Positions 33,579-43,179 are shown, counted from the first letter of the stretch. The stretch: 64,000 nucleotides of DNA from Algorimicrobium sediminis (GCF_042684585.1 NZ_JBHULS010000004.1:1-64000), one strand, 5' to 3'. Notes: generated by a model from the letters alone, not told the origin. Numbers and translations are program-made.

Positions 33579-34186
33579 AACAAGTCTTTTTTGGCGGTGA
33601 ATAAATTAACAACATCGTGTTTTTCAGGATTTAAATGCCACGTATGGATACCCAAAGCGTGAGCGGCTTCAATATTCTCCTTGGTATCATCAATAAAAAG
33701 GCAATTTTCTGGTTGTAGCCTATTACTGTCCAATACAAATTTATAAATATCGGCATTTGGTTTCCGTAATTCGATGATATGCGATAAGTAAAATTGATGA
33801 AATTGAGCTTGGAAAGTTTCGTAAAACGACACGTTTTTCTTTATCCAATCTATATGAAGTTCGTTTGTATTACTTAACAATATGAGTTGGTAATTATTTT
33901 GTGTTGCTAACTTTTGTAAAAATGCGAGTCGGTGTGGCGGAAAGTCCCTTAAAAGCGCATTCCAAATAGTTATTAACTGGTTTTTAGTAGCGTTAGGAGC
34001 TAATTTTTGGTAAAAATTTAAGAAGGCATCGGTACTTATTTTGCCGGTTTCGTAGGCTTCATTGCAGGCCATCATTTCTGGCGAAAATTCTGTGATGTTA
34101 AAAAATTCCAGTGCCTTTATGCTAGCGCCTGTTTTATCTAAATTGATAAATACATCGCCAAAATCAAATATTATTGTGGTTATCAT
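33575..34186 (-). CDS. HAD-family hydrolase (phosphatase)
   Basis: The 203-residue protein has HAD motif I (IIFDFGDVFINLD, nucleophile Asp 8), motif II (LLSNTNE), motif III Lys (RKPNADIY) and motif IV (CLFIDDTKENIEAA), with a helical cap as in YihX-like sugar-phosphate phosphatases. The ATG at 34186 is chosen because it overlaps the ribD stop as ATGA; an in-frame ATG 21 bases upstream is possible. It could supply the missing dephosphorylation step of riboflavin synthesis, an inference from its neighbour. Confidence 0.9.
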   Translation of the reverse strand: MITTIIFDFGDVFINLDKTGASIKALEFFNITEFSPEMMACNEAYETGKISTDAFLNFYQKLAPNATKNQLITIWNALLRDFPPHRLAFLQKLATQNNYQLILLSNTNELHIDWIKKNVSFYETFQAQFHQFYLSHIIELRKPNADIYKFVLDSNRLQPENCLFIDDTKENIEAAHALGIHTWHLNPEKHDVVNLFTAKKDLF

Positions 34187-35196
34187 AGTGGGTTTTTGTA
34201 GTAGCAAAGCCTATCGTTTAATATGCCTATTTCCTTTTCTTTAGTTGGTGTTGATTTAAAAATGGGTGCTTTTGTGCCTGTTTTAAAAGTGGTACTACCT
34301 GTAAATACACGTGCTTCGTCCCATAAGTTTTCGTTAATAAAAGTTTGTAAAGTTTTAGTGCCGCCTTCAATAATAACCGACTGTATGTGGTGCGCATGTA
34401 AAATAGAAACTATTTGTTGGGCTAAAGGTTTTTCAGGATTAATATCCTTTTTAGTCAGTTTTAGGGTGTGACTTTCTTGGTTAAAAACGGCGTAGTGGTT
34501 TGGTATTTTTTGGTTTAAATCTAAAACCACTCGAGTTGGATTTTTACCAGCCCAAGTGCGAGCTGTTAATACGGGATTATCTGCTAAAACTGTTTGCGTG
34601 CCCACTAAAATAGCTTGTTCTTCAGTACGCCATTTATGCACTATTTGCCTGGAAAGCGGGTTGGTTATCCATACTGGTTTTTGTGCATCCCTGCTGCTCG
34701 GTGCTATATAGCCGTCTGCTGTTTCGGCCCACTTTAAAATAACATAAGGTCGCTTTAAGTTGTGAAATGTAAAAAAGCGTTTGTGGTGCAATTGGCAGGC
34801 GGTTTCCATAACACCAAGTGTAACTTGGCACCCCGCTTCTTGAAGCATTTTTATGCCAGTACCGGCCACTTTACTATGCGTATCCATAGTGCCAATTACC
34901 ACACGAGGAATATTATGCGCCACAATTAAATTAGTACAAGGCGGGGTTTTTCCAAAGTGGCTGCAAGGCTCCAAAGTAACATATAAGGTAGCTTGGCTTA
35001 ATTGCCGTTTATTCCGAACCGATTCTATGGCTTTTACCTCGGCATGTGGTCCGCCAAACGGACAGGTAAAACCCTCGCCTATAATACGGTTTTTATAAAC
35101 AATTACCGCACCAACCATGGGGTTTGGGGCTGTTGTACCTAAACCATTTTTTGCAATTTGAATGCATCGTGTTATATATTTTTCATGTATCTTCAT
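34183..35196 (-). CDS. ribD: Riboflavin biosynthesis bifunctional deaminase/reductase
   Basis: The 337-residue protein has an N-terminal deaminase domain with zinc-site HAEVKAIE and PCSHFGKTPPC, and a C-terminal reductase domain (YVILKWAETADGYIAP, ILVGTQTVLADNPVLT, IIEGGTKTLQTFI). It performs the second and third steps of riboflavin synthesis. Other rib genes are not in the window. It heads the operon with HAD, EamA and YigZ genes. Confidence 0.96.
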   Translation of the reverse strand: MKIHEKYITRCIQIAKNGLGTTAPNPMVGAVIVYKNRIIGEGFTCPFGGPHAEVKAIESVRNKRQLSQATLYVTLEPCSHFGKTPPCTNLIVAHNIPRVVIGTMDTHSKVAGTGIKMLQEAGCQVTLGVMETACQLHHKRFFTFHNLKRPYVILKWAETADGYIAPSSRDAQKPVWITNPLSRQIVHKWRTEEQAILVGTQTVLADNPVLTARTWAGKNPTRVVLDLNQKIPNHYAVFNQESHTLKLTKKDINPEKPLAQQIVSILHAHHIQSVIIEGGTKTLQTFINENLWDEARVFTGSTTFKTGTKAPIFKSTPTKEKEIGILNDRLCYYKNPL

Positions 35197-35355
35197 CCCA
35201 GAATTTCAAAGCATAAAAATATAATAATTTAACAAGCGGCGGTAGTTATTGGTTCGGAATATATTGCGTTCGTTCCTAATGCAACTGCTTTTTGCAATTA
35301 AACCGGTTTTTATGCGGCATGTTAGCTTTTTAAAATACTAAAACAAACAGATGTT

Positions 35356-36222
35356 GTGATATTAAAAGATATTGAACATATTTTTCATCAAGAATTAGAT
35401 GCTATTTATGGTTCGGAGGAGGTAGGTAGTTTTTTTAATTTACTTATTCAGCACTACCTCGATTTAAACCGAATTACCTTGGTTTTAGAACCACAACTTG
35501 CTGTTACCAAACAAGAGGAACAACCATTATTTGAAGCTTTAAGTCGCTTAAAACAGGAAGAACCCATTCAATATATAATAGGCGAAACTGCCTTTTTTGG
35601 ATTGCAATTTAAAGTAACCAAAGACACATTAATTCCCAGACCAGAAACAGAAGAGCTGGTGGCTTGGGTTTTAAAAACCGAAGGCCTCGCCACCCAAACA
35701 CCTTTGCGTGTGCTGGATGTGGGCACTGGTTCAGGCTGTATAGCCATTAGTTTAGCAACACAACTTCCGCAGGCCGAAGTTTATGCTGTGGATATTAGTA
35801 AAAAAGCATTGGAGGTTGCTCGTGTAAATGCGCAAATAAATAAGGCGCCAGTGGTGTTTGTAGAAGCGGATATTCTGCAGTTGCACCAGCCATGGTTAGA
35901 AACTAAAAATGGCTTTTTTGATGTGGTTGTTTCTAATCCACCTTATGTACGCCAATTGGAAAAAGCTTACATGAGGAATAATGTTTTAAATTATGAGCCC
36001 CATCAGGCCTTATTTGTAAGTAATAATAAGCCATTAGTTTTTTACGAGGCCATTGTGCAGCATGCCAAGCAGGTATTAAAACCGCAAGGTCATCTATTTT
36101 TTGAAATTAATGAATATCTTGCTACAGATATGGTAAATCTGCTAAATAATTACGGTTTTAAACAAGTTGAACTTAAAACAGATATTTTTGGCAAACAACG
36201 GATGCTAAAAGGAATACGTTAA
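35356..36222 (+). CDS. prmC: Peptide chain release factor glutamine methyltransferase (GTG start)
   Basis: The 288-residue protein has the N-terminal helical domain, the AdoMet motif VLDVGTGSGCIAISLA and the catalytic NPPYV (about residue 195), with the family motif PRPETEELVAW. It methylates Gln of the GGQ motif in release factors. The start is GTG at 35356; an out-of-frame ATG-TTG-TGA mini reading frame overlaps it. It lies 5 bp upstream of ligA. Confidence 0.95.
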   Translation: MILKDIEHIFHQELDAIYGSEEVGSFFNLLIQHYLDLNRITLVLEPQLAVTKQEEQPLFEALSRLKQEEPIQYIIGETAFFGLQFKVTKDTLIPRPETEELVAWVLKTEGLATQTPLRVLDVGTGSGCIAISLATQLPQAEVYAVDISKKALEVARVNAQINKAPVVFVEADILQLHQPWLETKNGFFDVVVSNPPYVRQLEKAYMRNNVLNYEPHQALFVSNNKPLVFYEAIVQHAKQVLKPQGHLFFEINEYLATDMVNLLNNYGFKQVELKTDIFGKQRMLKGIR

Positions 36223-36227
36223 TTTAT

Positions 36228-38222
36228 ATGACAATACAAGAGCAAATAGAAGCCATTCGCGAAGAATTACGCCAACATAATTACGCATATTATGTAATGG
36301 ACAATCCTACAATTTCGGATTTTGAATTTGATGCCAAACTTAAACAGCTTCAGGCATTAGAATCTAAACATCCAGAATTTTTCAATCCAACGTCACCAAC
36401 TAACCGAGTGGGTGGTGAAATAACTAAAAATTTTGAAACAGTGGTGCATGAACACCGCATGTATTCTTTAGATAATTCCTATTCTAAAGAAGATTTATTG
36501 GATTGGGAAACGCGCCTTAAAAAAGCTATTGATGGTCCTATTGAATATACCTGCGAGCTAAAATACGATGGCGCCTCTATTAGCATTACGTACCTTAACG
36601 GAAAGTTGCATAAAGCCGTTACAAGGGGCGACGGTTTTCAAGGAGACGATGTAACTGCCAATGTTAAAACCATTAAATCTGTTCCTTTGCAATTACGCGG
36701 CAATTACCCCGAAAAATTTGATATTCGGGGTGAAATTGTTTTGCCTTTCGACGGATTTATAAAATTAAATGAAGCGCGTGTAGCGCAAGGTGAAGAACCA
36801 TATAGGAATCCGCGCAACACAGCCTCTGGAACATTAAAACTGCAAGATAGTGCAGAGGTTGCCAAACGCCCCTTGGAATGCTTGCTGTATAACCTAACAG
36901 GGCAGAATTTAAACATTCAAACGCAAATGGAAAGTTTAAACAAGGCGCGCGAATGGGGATTTAAAGTTCCAGAAATTGCGAAAAAAGCAAGCAATATTGC
37001 CCAAGTTTTAGATTTTATAGCCTACTGGGATACGCATAGACACCAGTTGCCATACGAAACAGATGGCGTGGTTATAAAGGTTAACAGTTTGCAGCATCAA
37101 GAGGAGTTGGGCTATACAGCCAAGGCGCCACGGTGGGCAATTGCTTATAAGTTTAAAGCAGAGCAAGTAGCTACACGATTAAATAAAATTACCTATCAAG
37201 TTGGCCGAACTGGGGCCATTACGCCGGTGGCTAATTTGCAGCCAGTGGAGTTGGCAGGAACCACGGTAAAACGGGCCTCATTGCATAATGCCGACCAAAT
37301 AGAAAAGTTAGACATTAGGGAAGGCGATGTTGTTTTTGTTGAAAAAGGTGGCGAAATAATACCAAAAATTATTGCCGTAGATGTCACCCAACGTCCCCAA
37401 AACTCCAAGCCCACAGTGTACGCCACACATTGCCCAGAATGTCAAACACCATTGGTAAGAAAAGAAAGCGAAGCACAGCATTACTGCCCAAATGATACTG
37501 GTTGTAATCCCCAAATTATTGGTCGTATCCAGCATTTTATAAGCAGGAAAGCCATGGATATTGAAGGGTTGGGAGGCGAAACTGTTGCGCTTTTAGTAAA
37601 CGCGGGACTTATTTCTAATTATTCCGATTTGTATGAATTAACCATAGCAGACGTCCTACCTTTAGAACGTATGGCACAAAAAAGTGCCGAAAATTTAATT
37701 AACGGTATTGAAGCCAGCAAACACATTCCGTTTGAGCGTGTTTTGTTTGCTTTGGGTATTCGTTATGTGGGCGAAACTGTTGCTAAAAAATTAGCAAATC
37801 ATTTTAAATCGATTACTGCTTTAAAGAAGGCTTCTGTAGAAGAACTTATGGCGGTGGACGAAATTGGTAACCGAATAGCCGAGAGTGTAACAAGCTTTTT
37901 TGCAGAAGACATAAATAATAACATTGTTGAAAGGTTAAGTACATTTGGTGTTCAAATGGAAATTTCGGCGGAAAAACGCGCAAACCAAACCAATGTTTTG
38001 GCTGGGCAAAGTTTCGTGGTTTCGGGTGTATTCTATAAAGTTACACGAAATGAATTAAAAACACTTATTGAAAATAACGGCGGAAAAGTAGCCTCGTCCA
38101 TTTCTTCTAAAACTAATTTTGTGGTGGCAGGCGATAAAATGGGACCGAGTAAAAAAGAGAAAGCCCAACAGTTACAGGTGCCCATACTAACGGAAGACGA
38201 TTTTTTGAAAATGTTACCATAA
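36228..38222 (+). CDS. ligA: NAD-dependent DNA ligase
   Basis: The 664-residue protein has the adenylation Lys 112 in CELKYDGAS, the OB fold, a four-Cys zinc finger (HCPECQTPL and HYCPNDTGCNP), helix-hairpin-helix repeats and a C-terminal BRCT domain (VVSGVFYKVTR onward). It seals nicks in replication and repair. Full length. It follows prmC by 5 bp. Confidence 0.98.
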   Translation: MTIQEQIEAIREELRQHNYAYYVMDNPTISDFEFDAKLKQLQALESKHPEFFNPTSPTNRVGGEITKNFETVVHEHRMYSLDNSYSKEDLLDWETRLKKAIDGPIEYTCELKYDGASISITYLNGKLHKAVTRGDGFQGDDVTANVKTIKSVPLQLRGNYPEKFDIRGEIVLPFDGFIKLNEARVAQGEEPYRNPRNTASGTLKLQDSAEVAKRPLECLLYNLTGQNLNIQTQMESLNKAREWGFKVPEIAKKASNIAQVLDFIAYWDTHRHQLPYETDGVVIKVNSLQHQEELGYTAKAPRWAIAYKFKAEQVATRLNKITYQVGRTGAITPVANLQPVELAGTTVKRASLHNADQIEKLDIREGDVVFVEKGGEIIPKIIAVDVTQRPQNSKPTVYATHCPECQTPLVRKESEAQHYCPNDTGCNPQIIGRIQHFISRKAMDIEGLGGETVALLVNAGLISNYSDLYELTIADVLPLERMAQKSAENLINGIEASKHIPFERVLFALGIRYVGETVAKKLANHFKSITALKKASVEELMAVDEIGNRIAESVTSFFAEDINNNIVERLSTFGVQMEISAEKRANQTNVLAGQSFVVSGVFYKVTRNELKTLIENNGGKVASSISSKTNFVVAGDKMGPSKKEKAQQLQVPILTEDDFLKMLP

Positions 38223-38284
38223 TTTTGTGTCGGATAATTTTCCGATTAAGTGTTGTATTTATTCGGTTAATTACTTAAATTGTT

Positions 38285-38292
38285 TATATTTG
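38285..38292 (+). promoter_or_regulatory. -7 element TATATTTG before the first YhhN-like gene
   Basis: It matches the consensus and lies 23 bp before the ATG at 38316. It would be inside the coding region if an in-frame upstream ATG (38280) were used, so it decides the start. Confidence 0.6.
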
Positions 38293-38315
38293 ACATCCAA
38301 TACGTACGTGAATTG

Positions 38316-39044
38316 ATGAAAAAAACGGATATTCTTATATTTTTTATTATTGCCTTTTGTGTTATTTTTACATTACTGCAAATAAATGGCAAAACAGAAC
38401 TTTCTGGTTTAAGCAAAGCCCTAATAGCGCCTCTTTTTGCTTTAATGTATTTTATTAATGTAGAGAAAAAAACCAGATATTTTTCACTTTTTTTAATAGC
38501 ATTTTCTGCTGCAGAATTGTTTGTTTTTGTAGAATACTTTTCACTAAAAGCACCTCAAATTAATCTGGATGCTGTGTATGTAATAGGTAATCTATTTTAC
38601 ATGCTCTCCTATGTTTTTCTGATTATAGAGGTGTCTAAAACCATAAACTTTCGGAAAGCATTAAAAAATTATATTGTTCACATACTCATTTTAATGGCAC
38701 TCAATATTTACATTGTTTATGTGTTGTTAACCATTGTGTTTCCTAGTTTTCCAAAAGGAGCCGAACTCTTTATTATGGTAGAACTGGTTTACAATATAAT
38801 TATGTTGTTATTGCTATCTATATCGTTAATTAGTTACTTCTACAACGATAACAAAAAAACACTTTTTTTGTTCTTTGGGTCTATTTGTATTGTTTTTTCC
38901 GAGGTAATTCAAATTGCATATTACTATGTTGCCGAAGAGCAGGGTGTGCTTAATATTGTTCAAACGCTCTTGTTTTTAATGGCTTTCTGCTTCTTTTATG
39001 TGCAATCGAAAGTTAAAAATGAAAAGGTAGAGCTTTTTGTTTAA
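38316..39044 (+). CDS. Multi-pass membrane protein, weakly YhhN-like
   Basis: The 242-residue protein is almost entirely hydrophobic with about eight membrane helices. The distribution of charged residues resembles the YhhN (lysoplasmalogenase-type) family, but I see no decisive motif. The start MKKTDILIF is preferred because the -7 box at 38285 lies downstream of the earlier in-frame ATG. A second protein of the same size and type follows 145 bp on, each with its own promoter. Confidence 0.7.
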   Translation: MKKTDILIFFIIAFCVIFTLLQINGKTELSGLSKALIAPLFALMYFINVEKKTRYFSLFLIAFSAAELFVFVEYFSLKAPQINLDAVYVIGNLFYMLSYVFLIIEVSKTINFRKALKNYIVHILILMALNIYIVYVLLTIVFPSFPKGAELFIMVELVYNIIMLLLLSISLISYFYNDNKKTLFLFFGSICIVFSEVIQIAYYYVAEEQGVLNIVQTLLFLMAFCFFYVQSKVKNEKVELFV

Positions 39045-39157
39045 GTTTTTCCTGTAAGGAATCTAGTTACCTTTTCTGTACACACTAATATTTCGTTAAA
39101 TACCGTCAATTAGTCGATAAAAAGCTAATATTTAACGATGAAATTCATTTTTTTGTT

Positions 39158-39165
39158 TATATTTG
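39158..39165 (+). promoter_or_regulatory. -7 element TATATTTG before the second YhhN-like gene
   Basis: It matches the consensus. The in-frame TTG at 39163-39165 is part of this box, so translation must start later, at GTG 39190. Confidence 0.6.
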
Positions 39166-39189
39166 TCGCAACCTACTTATCTATCTACT

Positions 39190-39945
39190 GTGAGAAACTA
39201 TCTCAAAATTAGTTATAACAGGAACGTATTACTTGTCCTGTTTGTTCTTATAGCCGTGCATGTTTTGGCTATTTTAAGCAACCATCATGTATTGCTACAA
39301 GTAACCAAGCCCTTATTTATACCATTTCTTTTTATGTGCTATTTGTTAAAGAATAAGCAAACAAAACCGGTGATGGTTGTTTTTCTGATTTCTTTTTTTC
39401 TGGCCGATTTTTTATCGGCTTTGGCTACCTCGCCGCTGTTAATAGGTTTAGCTAAAATATGTTATACCATTAGTTTTGTTAGTTTAATAACAGCTGTAGT
39501 TACCAGAATGGCTTTGCGTAATTTGGATAAGGTAATAGCTATTTGCTTGCTGCTGCTTTTTGGAATTGGTGTGTATCTTTTGTTTGGGTTTATATCCCTA
39601 CTTCAAGTAGATGTATGGCAGTCCAAAGCTTTCCTATTAATTTTAGGAAAAAGTATTACCGTATTGTTGCTGGCCATTATAGCCTTTGCCAACTTTATTA
39701 GTAAACAAACCAGCCGATCTATTTTATTTTTAATAGCAGCGCTATGTTTTGCCTTTGCCGACACGTTTTTTTATGTACACAATTTTTTTGTAAGCCATTG
39801 GATTCTTGAGGTACTTAATACGGTGCTGCAGGTTGTTGGGTTGTTTTTCTTGTTTAAAGTGAGTGTGCAGTATGCCCAAGAGACCAAAAAAGCGTCGTTA
39901 CTAAAAAACGGACAACATCCCAATAAAATGGTTTTTAAACAATAA
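39190..39945 (+). CDS. Multi-pass membrane protein, weakly YhhN-like (GTG start)
   Basis: The 251-residue protein has about eight membrane helices and a short basic C-terminal tail. Size and pattern match the gene before it; the two are probably distant paralogues. The GTG at 39190 (VRNYLKIS) is chosen because the in-frame TTG upstream overlaps the promoter -7 box. Its last 11 bases overlap the convergent metallophosphatase gene. Confidence 0.68.
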   Translation: MRNYLKISYNRNVLLVLFVLIAVHVLAILSNHHVLLQVTKPLFIPFLFMCYLLKNKQTKPVMVVFLISFFLADFLSALATSPLLIGLAKICYTISFVSLITAVVTRMALRNLDKVIAICLLLLFGIGVYLLFGFISLLQVDVWQSKAFLLILGKSITVLLLAIIAFANFISKQTSRSILFLIAALCFAFADTFFYVHNFFVSHWILEVLNTVLQVVGLFFLFKVSVQYAQETKKASLLKNGQHPNKMVFKQ

Positions 39946-40852
39946 TGGCAGCACCTTCACTGCTTTCCAAACGTGTATTTTTAAAATAAAAATCTATTCT
40001 TCCTAGGTTTAAGCCAAAGCAGCCCACTTGATTAACCAATACGTTTTTGTTCTCACTATTTTTAACCACAGTTGGTTTGTCTAGAAAGGTGTGCGTGTGC
40101 CCTCCAATAATTAAGTCGATGTTTTTTGTTTTAGCCGCTAGTGTTAAATCGCAAATTTTGGAAGGATTTTTTTTGTAGTAATAACCAATATGCGATAAGC
40201 AAATAACCAAATGGCATTGTTCCTCATCCTTTAAAATGCGGGTTATATCCTGGCTAATTTCAACCGGGTCGTAGTATTTGGTTTCTTTGTACATGTTTTT
40301 GTCCACCAAGCCATCCAACTCGACACCAAGCCCAAAAACGCCTATTCTAATACCGTCTTTTTCGAAAACTTGGTAGGGTTTAATGTGGCCCTCTAAAATG
40401 GTGTTAGAAAAATCGTAATTAGCAGATAAGAATGAAAATTGAGCATGGGGTAGTTGTGCTAAAATACCTTCTAGTCCGTTATCAAATTCATGGTTACCAA
40501 TGGTTGCCGCATCGTATTTTAATTTGCTCATTAATTTAAACTCCAATTCGCCACCATAGTAGTTAAAATAGGGCGTACCTTGAAAAATATCACCTGCATC
40601 CAAAAGAAGGGTATTGGGGTTTTCTTGCCGTATACTATCAATTAATGTTGCCCGCCTTGCCACGCCGCCTTTGTTTGGGTTTCTACCGTCCTTGGGTCCA
40701 AAGGGATCAATATGACTATGAACATCGTTGGTGTGTAATATGGTAATTTTCTTGGTGCTATTGGCAGGCGAAAAAGCGTTTAAGCTTAAACCACCCATGC
40801 CTAAAAAGGCACTGGTGGCCGCTGTTTGTTTTATAAATATTCGGCGTTTCAT
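39935..40852 (-). CDS. Metallophosphatase, catalytic half of a split 5'-nucleotidase
   Basis: The 305-residue protein has a Tat-like signal (MKRRIFIKQTAATSAFLG) and the two-metal calcineurin-like motifs TILHTNDVHSH, LLLDAGDIFQG, IGNHEFDNG and IIGGHTHTFLD of the UshA/5'-nucleotidase family. It lacks the C-terminal substrate-specificity domain, which is encoded 5 bp upstream as a separate lipoprotein. It likely removes phosphate from nucleotides or sugar nucleotides outside the cytoplasm. Confidence 0.92.
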   Translation of the reverse strand: MKRRIFIKQTAATSAFLGMGGLSLNAFSPANSTKKITILHTNDVHSHIDPFGPKDGRNPNKGGVARRATLIDSIRQENPNTLLLDAGDIFQGTPYFNYYGGELEFKLMSKLKYDAATIGNHEFDNGLEGILAQLPHAQFSFLSANYDFSNTILEGHIKPYQVFEKDGIRIGVFGLGVELDGLVDKNMYKETKYYDPVEISQDITRILKDEEQCHLVICLSHIGYYYKKNPSKICDLTLAAKTKNIDLIIGGHTHTFLDKPTVVKNSENKNVLVNQVGCFGLNLGRIDFYFKNTRLESSEGAAIIV

Positions 40853-40857
40853 GAAGT

Positions 40858-41619
40858 TTAATTATTCAGTTTTATAAACCGGTTATCGGAAATGGGATTA
40901 ATAGTATCCGTTTTTTTAAAATAGTCAATTAGTGCGTGGCGTATTTTGTAGTTTAAAACCGCAACCGATTCGTTTGGTTTAAAAAAGCTCATATTGTCGC
41001 CGCCGCTATACAAATAGTCGTTTGTTGCTACATAATAGGTGTGCTCCGGATTTATAGGGTTCCCCGAAATAGTAGCTGTTTTAACCTGGTAATTAGAATC
41101 CAATACCAACTGTAATTTGGCAATGGGATGTGCTGTTTTTTTCTGGGCTAAATAGGTAATTAACTCATTAATTTGACTGCCTTTTAAACCTACAACAACA
41201 ATGCTATTCTCAAAAGGCATAATACTATAAGCGGTGCGTGCACTTACAGGTCCTTCGGATATAATGGCTCTAATGCCACCATGGTTTAGTAGCACCATGT
41301 CTATATTGTTTCCTGTGCGTTCTAAAAAAACAGGATTGGCTTGTTCAAAAACAACATCGGCAAACAAGTTTCCAATAGCTGTGTTTAATTCGCCATCTTT
41401 TTTAGAATAAGTTGCAACAGCATAACTTAATGTGCTGTCCAAATCTTTGTTAACATGGTCTCTGTAGGGTTTTATAAACGCCTCAATTTCTGCTTTACCA
41501 GTTAAGGAGTCCGTAATTTCTATCTGCTTGCCTACTACCTTATTTACTTGCCAATGCTTTGGTTTGCAGCTAGCTACTAATAGGGCGACACAAACAATTT
41601 TTATAAGATGTAATTTCAT
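40858..41619 (-). CDS. 5'-nucleotidase C-terminal domain lipoprotein
   Basis: The 253-residue protein has a lipoprotein signal (LLVASC, Cys 18) followed by a 5_nucleotid_C domain: LLNHGGIRAII, SARTAYSIMPFENSI and ATNDYLYSGGDNM. In UshA-like enzymes this domain binds the nucleobase and follows the metal domain in one chain. Here the order is reversed and split into two genes, with the catalytic gene 5 bp downstream. The two products probably form one enzyme. Confidence 0.92.
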   Translation of the reverse strand: MKLHLIKIVCVALLVASCKPKHWQVNKVVGKQIEITDSLTGKAEIEAFIKPYRDHVNKDLDSTLSYAVATYSKKDGELNTAIGNLFADVVFEQANPVFLERTGNNIDMVLLNHGGIRAIISEGPVSARTAYSIMPFENSIVVVGLKGSQINELITYLAQKKTAHPIAKLQLVLDSNYQVKTATISGNPINPEHTYYVATNDYLYSGGDNMSFFKPNESVAVLNYKIRHALIDYFKKTDTINPISDNRFIKLNN

Positions 41620-41662
41620 AGAAACGCTCGTAAATTTAATATGTGATTGTGGGTTCTTTTAG

Positions 41663-41670
41663 TACATTTG
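41663..41670 (+). promoter_or_regulatory. -7 element TACATTTG of the DUF6913-dapA operon
   Basis: It matches the consensus and lies 19 bp before the ATG at 41690. A TTG at 41647 is nearer than usual for a -33 element. Confidence 0.55.
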
Positions 41671-41689
41671 TAAAAAGCATAAAGATATA

Positions 41690-42220
41690 ATGATTTTAAA
41701 GGGTTTTAAAGAAAAATCTATTAAAAAACAGCTTCGGTTGTTGTTGCGAGCTTCCGAAGGTACCCGAAAACCACAACCTGTTAAACAGGTAGGTGTTCTT
41801 GTAAATACGGGCGAAGTATCTAATATGGATATGTTTAAAGCGCTTATCTCTAGTTTGCATTTGGCCGCCAATAACTTACACGTTATTTGTTATTCCACAG
41901 AAAAGGATGAAGCCGTGGCTAGGGAATCGGGTTGTTTTTATTGTAAAGACATCGGGTGGAATGGTGCTGTAAAACATCCAGATTTACAACGGTTTTTGGA
42001 TCGAGATTTCGATTTACTTATAAGCTATTATACAGCAGATTTGCTTCACTTAAAATGGTTAACCACGCGATCTAAAGCGCATTTTAAAGTGGGCATTTTT
42101 CAAAAAGATTACCGGTTAAACGATTTAATAATAAATACACCTATTCAAGATTTTAAAGCCTTTAATAGCGAACTTACAAAATATTTAAACGTATTTAATA
42201 CTACAAAGCATGACACATAA
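41690..42220 (+). CDS. DUF6913-like cytoplasmic protein
   Basis: The 176-residue soluble protein has a basic N terminus, then an alpha/beta region (VGVLVNTGEVSNMDMFKAL, LLISYYTADLLHLKWLTTRSKA). I recall it as a conserved flavobacterial family (DUF6913) next to dapA; identification is by memory. It overlaps dapA by 11 bases, so it is translationally coupled to lysine/cell-wall precursor synthesis. Function unknown. Confidence 0.75.
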   Translation: MILKGFKEKSIKKQLRLLLRASEGTRKPQPVKQVGVLVNTGEVSNMDMFKALISSLHLAANNLHVICYSTEKDEAVARESGCFYCKDIGWNGAVKHPDLQRFLDRDFDLLISYYTADLLHLKWLTTRSKAHFKVGIFQKDYRLNDLIINTPIQDFKAFNSELTKYLNVFNTTKHDT

Positions 42221-43109
42221 ACTAACAGGTACAGGAATTGCCATAGTAACCCCTTTTAAAACCGATTTATCGGTAGATTATGACGCCTTAACTAGCTTGG
42301 TGGATTTTAATATAAAAAATGGTGTGGATTACATTGTTATTTCAGGCACCACTGGCGAAAGCGTTACCATAACACCCACCGAAAAAACAGCTATTACCAA
42401 AACCATTATTCATGCCAACAAGGGGCGTGTGCCTTTGGTTTTAGGAATAGGCGGCAACAATACCCAAGCCGTTATTGCTGAAATAGAGGCAACAGATTTT
42501 AGCGATATAGATGCTATTTTATCTGTGGCTCCGTATTACAGCAAGCCAACGCAAGAAGGTTTAAAGGCGCATTTTTTGGCTATTGCTAATGCGGCTCCAA
42601 AACCTGTTTTATTATACAATGTACCCGGCCGTACGGGCGTTAATATGGCTCCAGAAACAATCATAAGTTTGGCGCAGGCCTCTAAAAACCTTGTTGGAGT
42701 AAAGGAAGCAGCTGGTAATATGGCGCAGTACTTACGGTTATTAAAAGATAAACCAGCCGATTTTTTAGTTATATCAGGCGATGACGATTTAGCTTTACCC
42801 GTTGCCTTGGCTGGTGGAGCAGGTGTTATTTCGGTAATCGCTCAAGCATTTCCCAAAGCATTTTCTAGCATGATGGCTTTAGGCTTGGCAAAAAACGCGG
42901 AAGCAGGGTTTCAAATACATAACCAATTAATGGATATAACGCGTCTTATTTTTTCTGAAAATAACCCTGCAGGAATAAAAGCCTTGCTACAAACAATGGG
43001 TAAATGCCAGGCAACCGTTAGATTGCCATTAGTTGAAGCATCCAGTACTTTGAAAAAAAATATAGCCGCTTTTGTAAACCAAAATAGCAAAGCGTTAAAT
43101 AATACTTAA
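42210..43109 (+). CDS. dapA: 4-hydroxy-tetrahydrodipicolinate synthase
   Basis: The 299-residue (beta/alpha)8 enzyme condenses pyruvate with aspartate semialdehyde. Visible are SGTTGESVTIT, LYNVPGRTGVNM with catalytic Tyr, the Schiff-base Lys in NLVGVKEAAG and ISGDDDLALP. With dapF at 23.3 kb it supplies lysine and meso-diaminopimelate. Confidence 0.97.
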   Translation: MTHKLTGTGIAIVTPFKTDLSVDYDALTSLVDFNIKNGVDYIVISGTTGESVTITPTEKTAITKTIIHANKGRVPLVLGIGGNNTQAVIAEIEATDFSDIDAILSVAPYYSKPTQEGLKAHFLAIANAAPKPVLLYNVPGRTGVNMAPETIISLAQASKNLVGVKEAAGNMAQYLRLLKDKPADFLVISGDDDLALPVALAGGAGVISVIAQAFPKAFSSMMALGLAKNAEAGFQIHNQLMDITRLIFSENNPAGIKALLQTMGKCQATVRLPLVEASSTLKKNIAAFVNQNSKALNNT

Positions 43110-43179
43110 TCTGCATGTTTACCTAATTATAGCTTGTATTTTAGCCGCATAAATATTTTTAAATTCCAATTTATTAACC

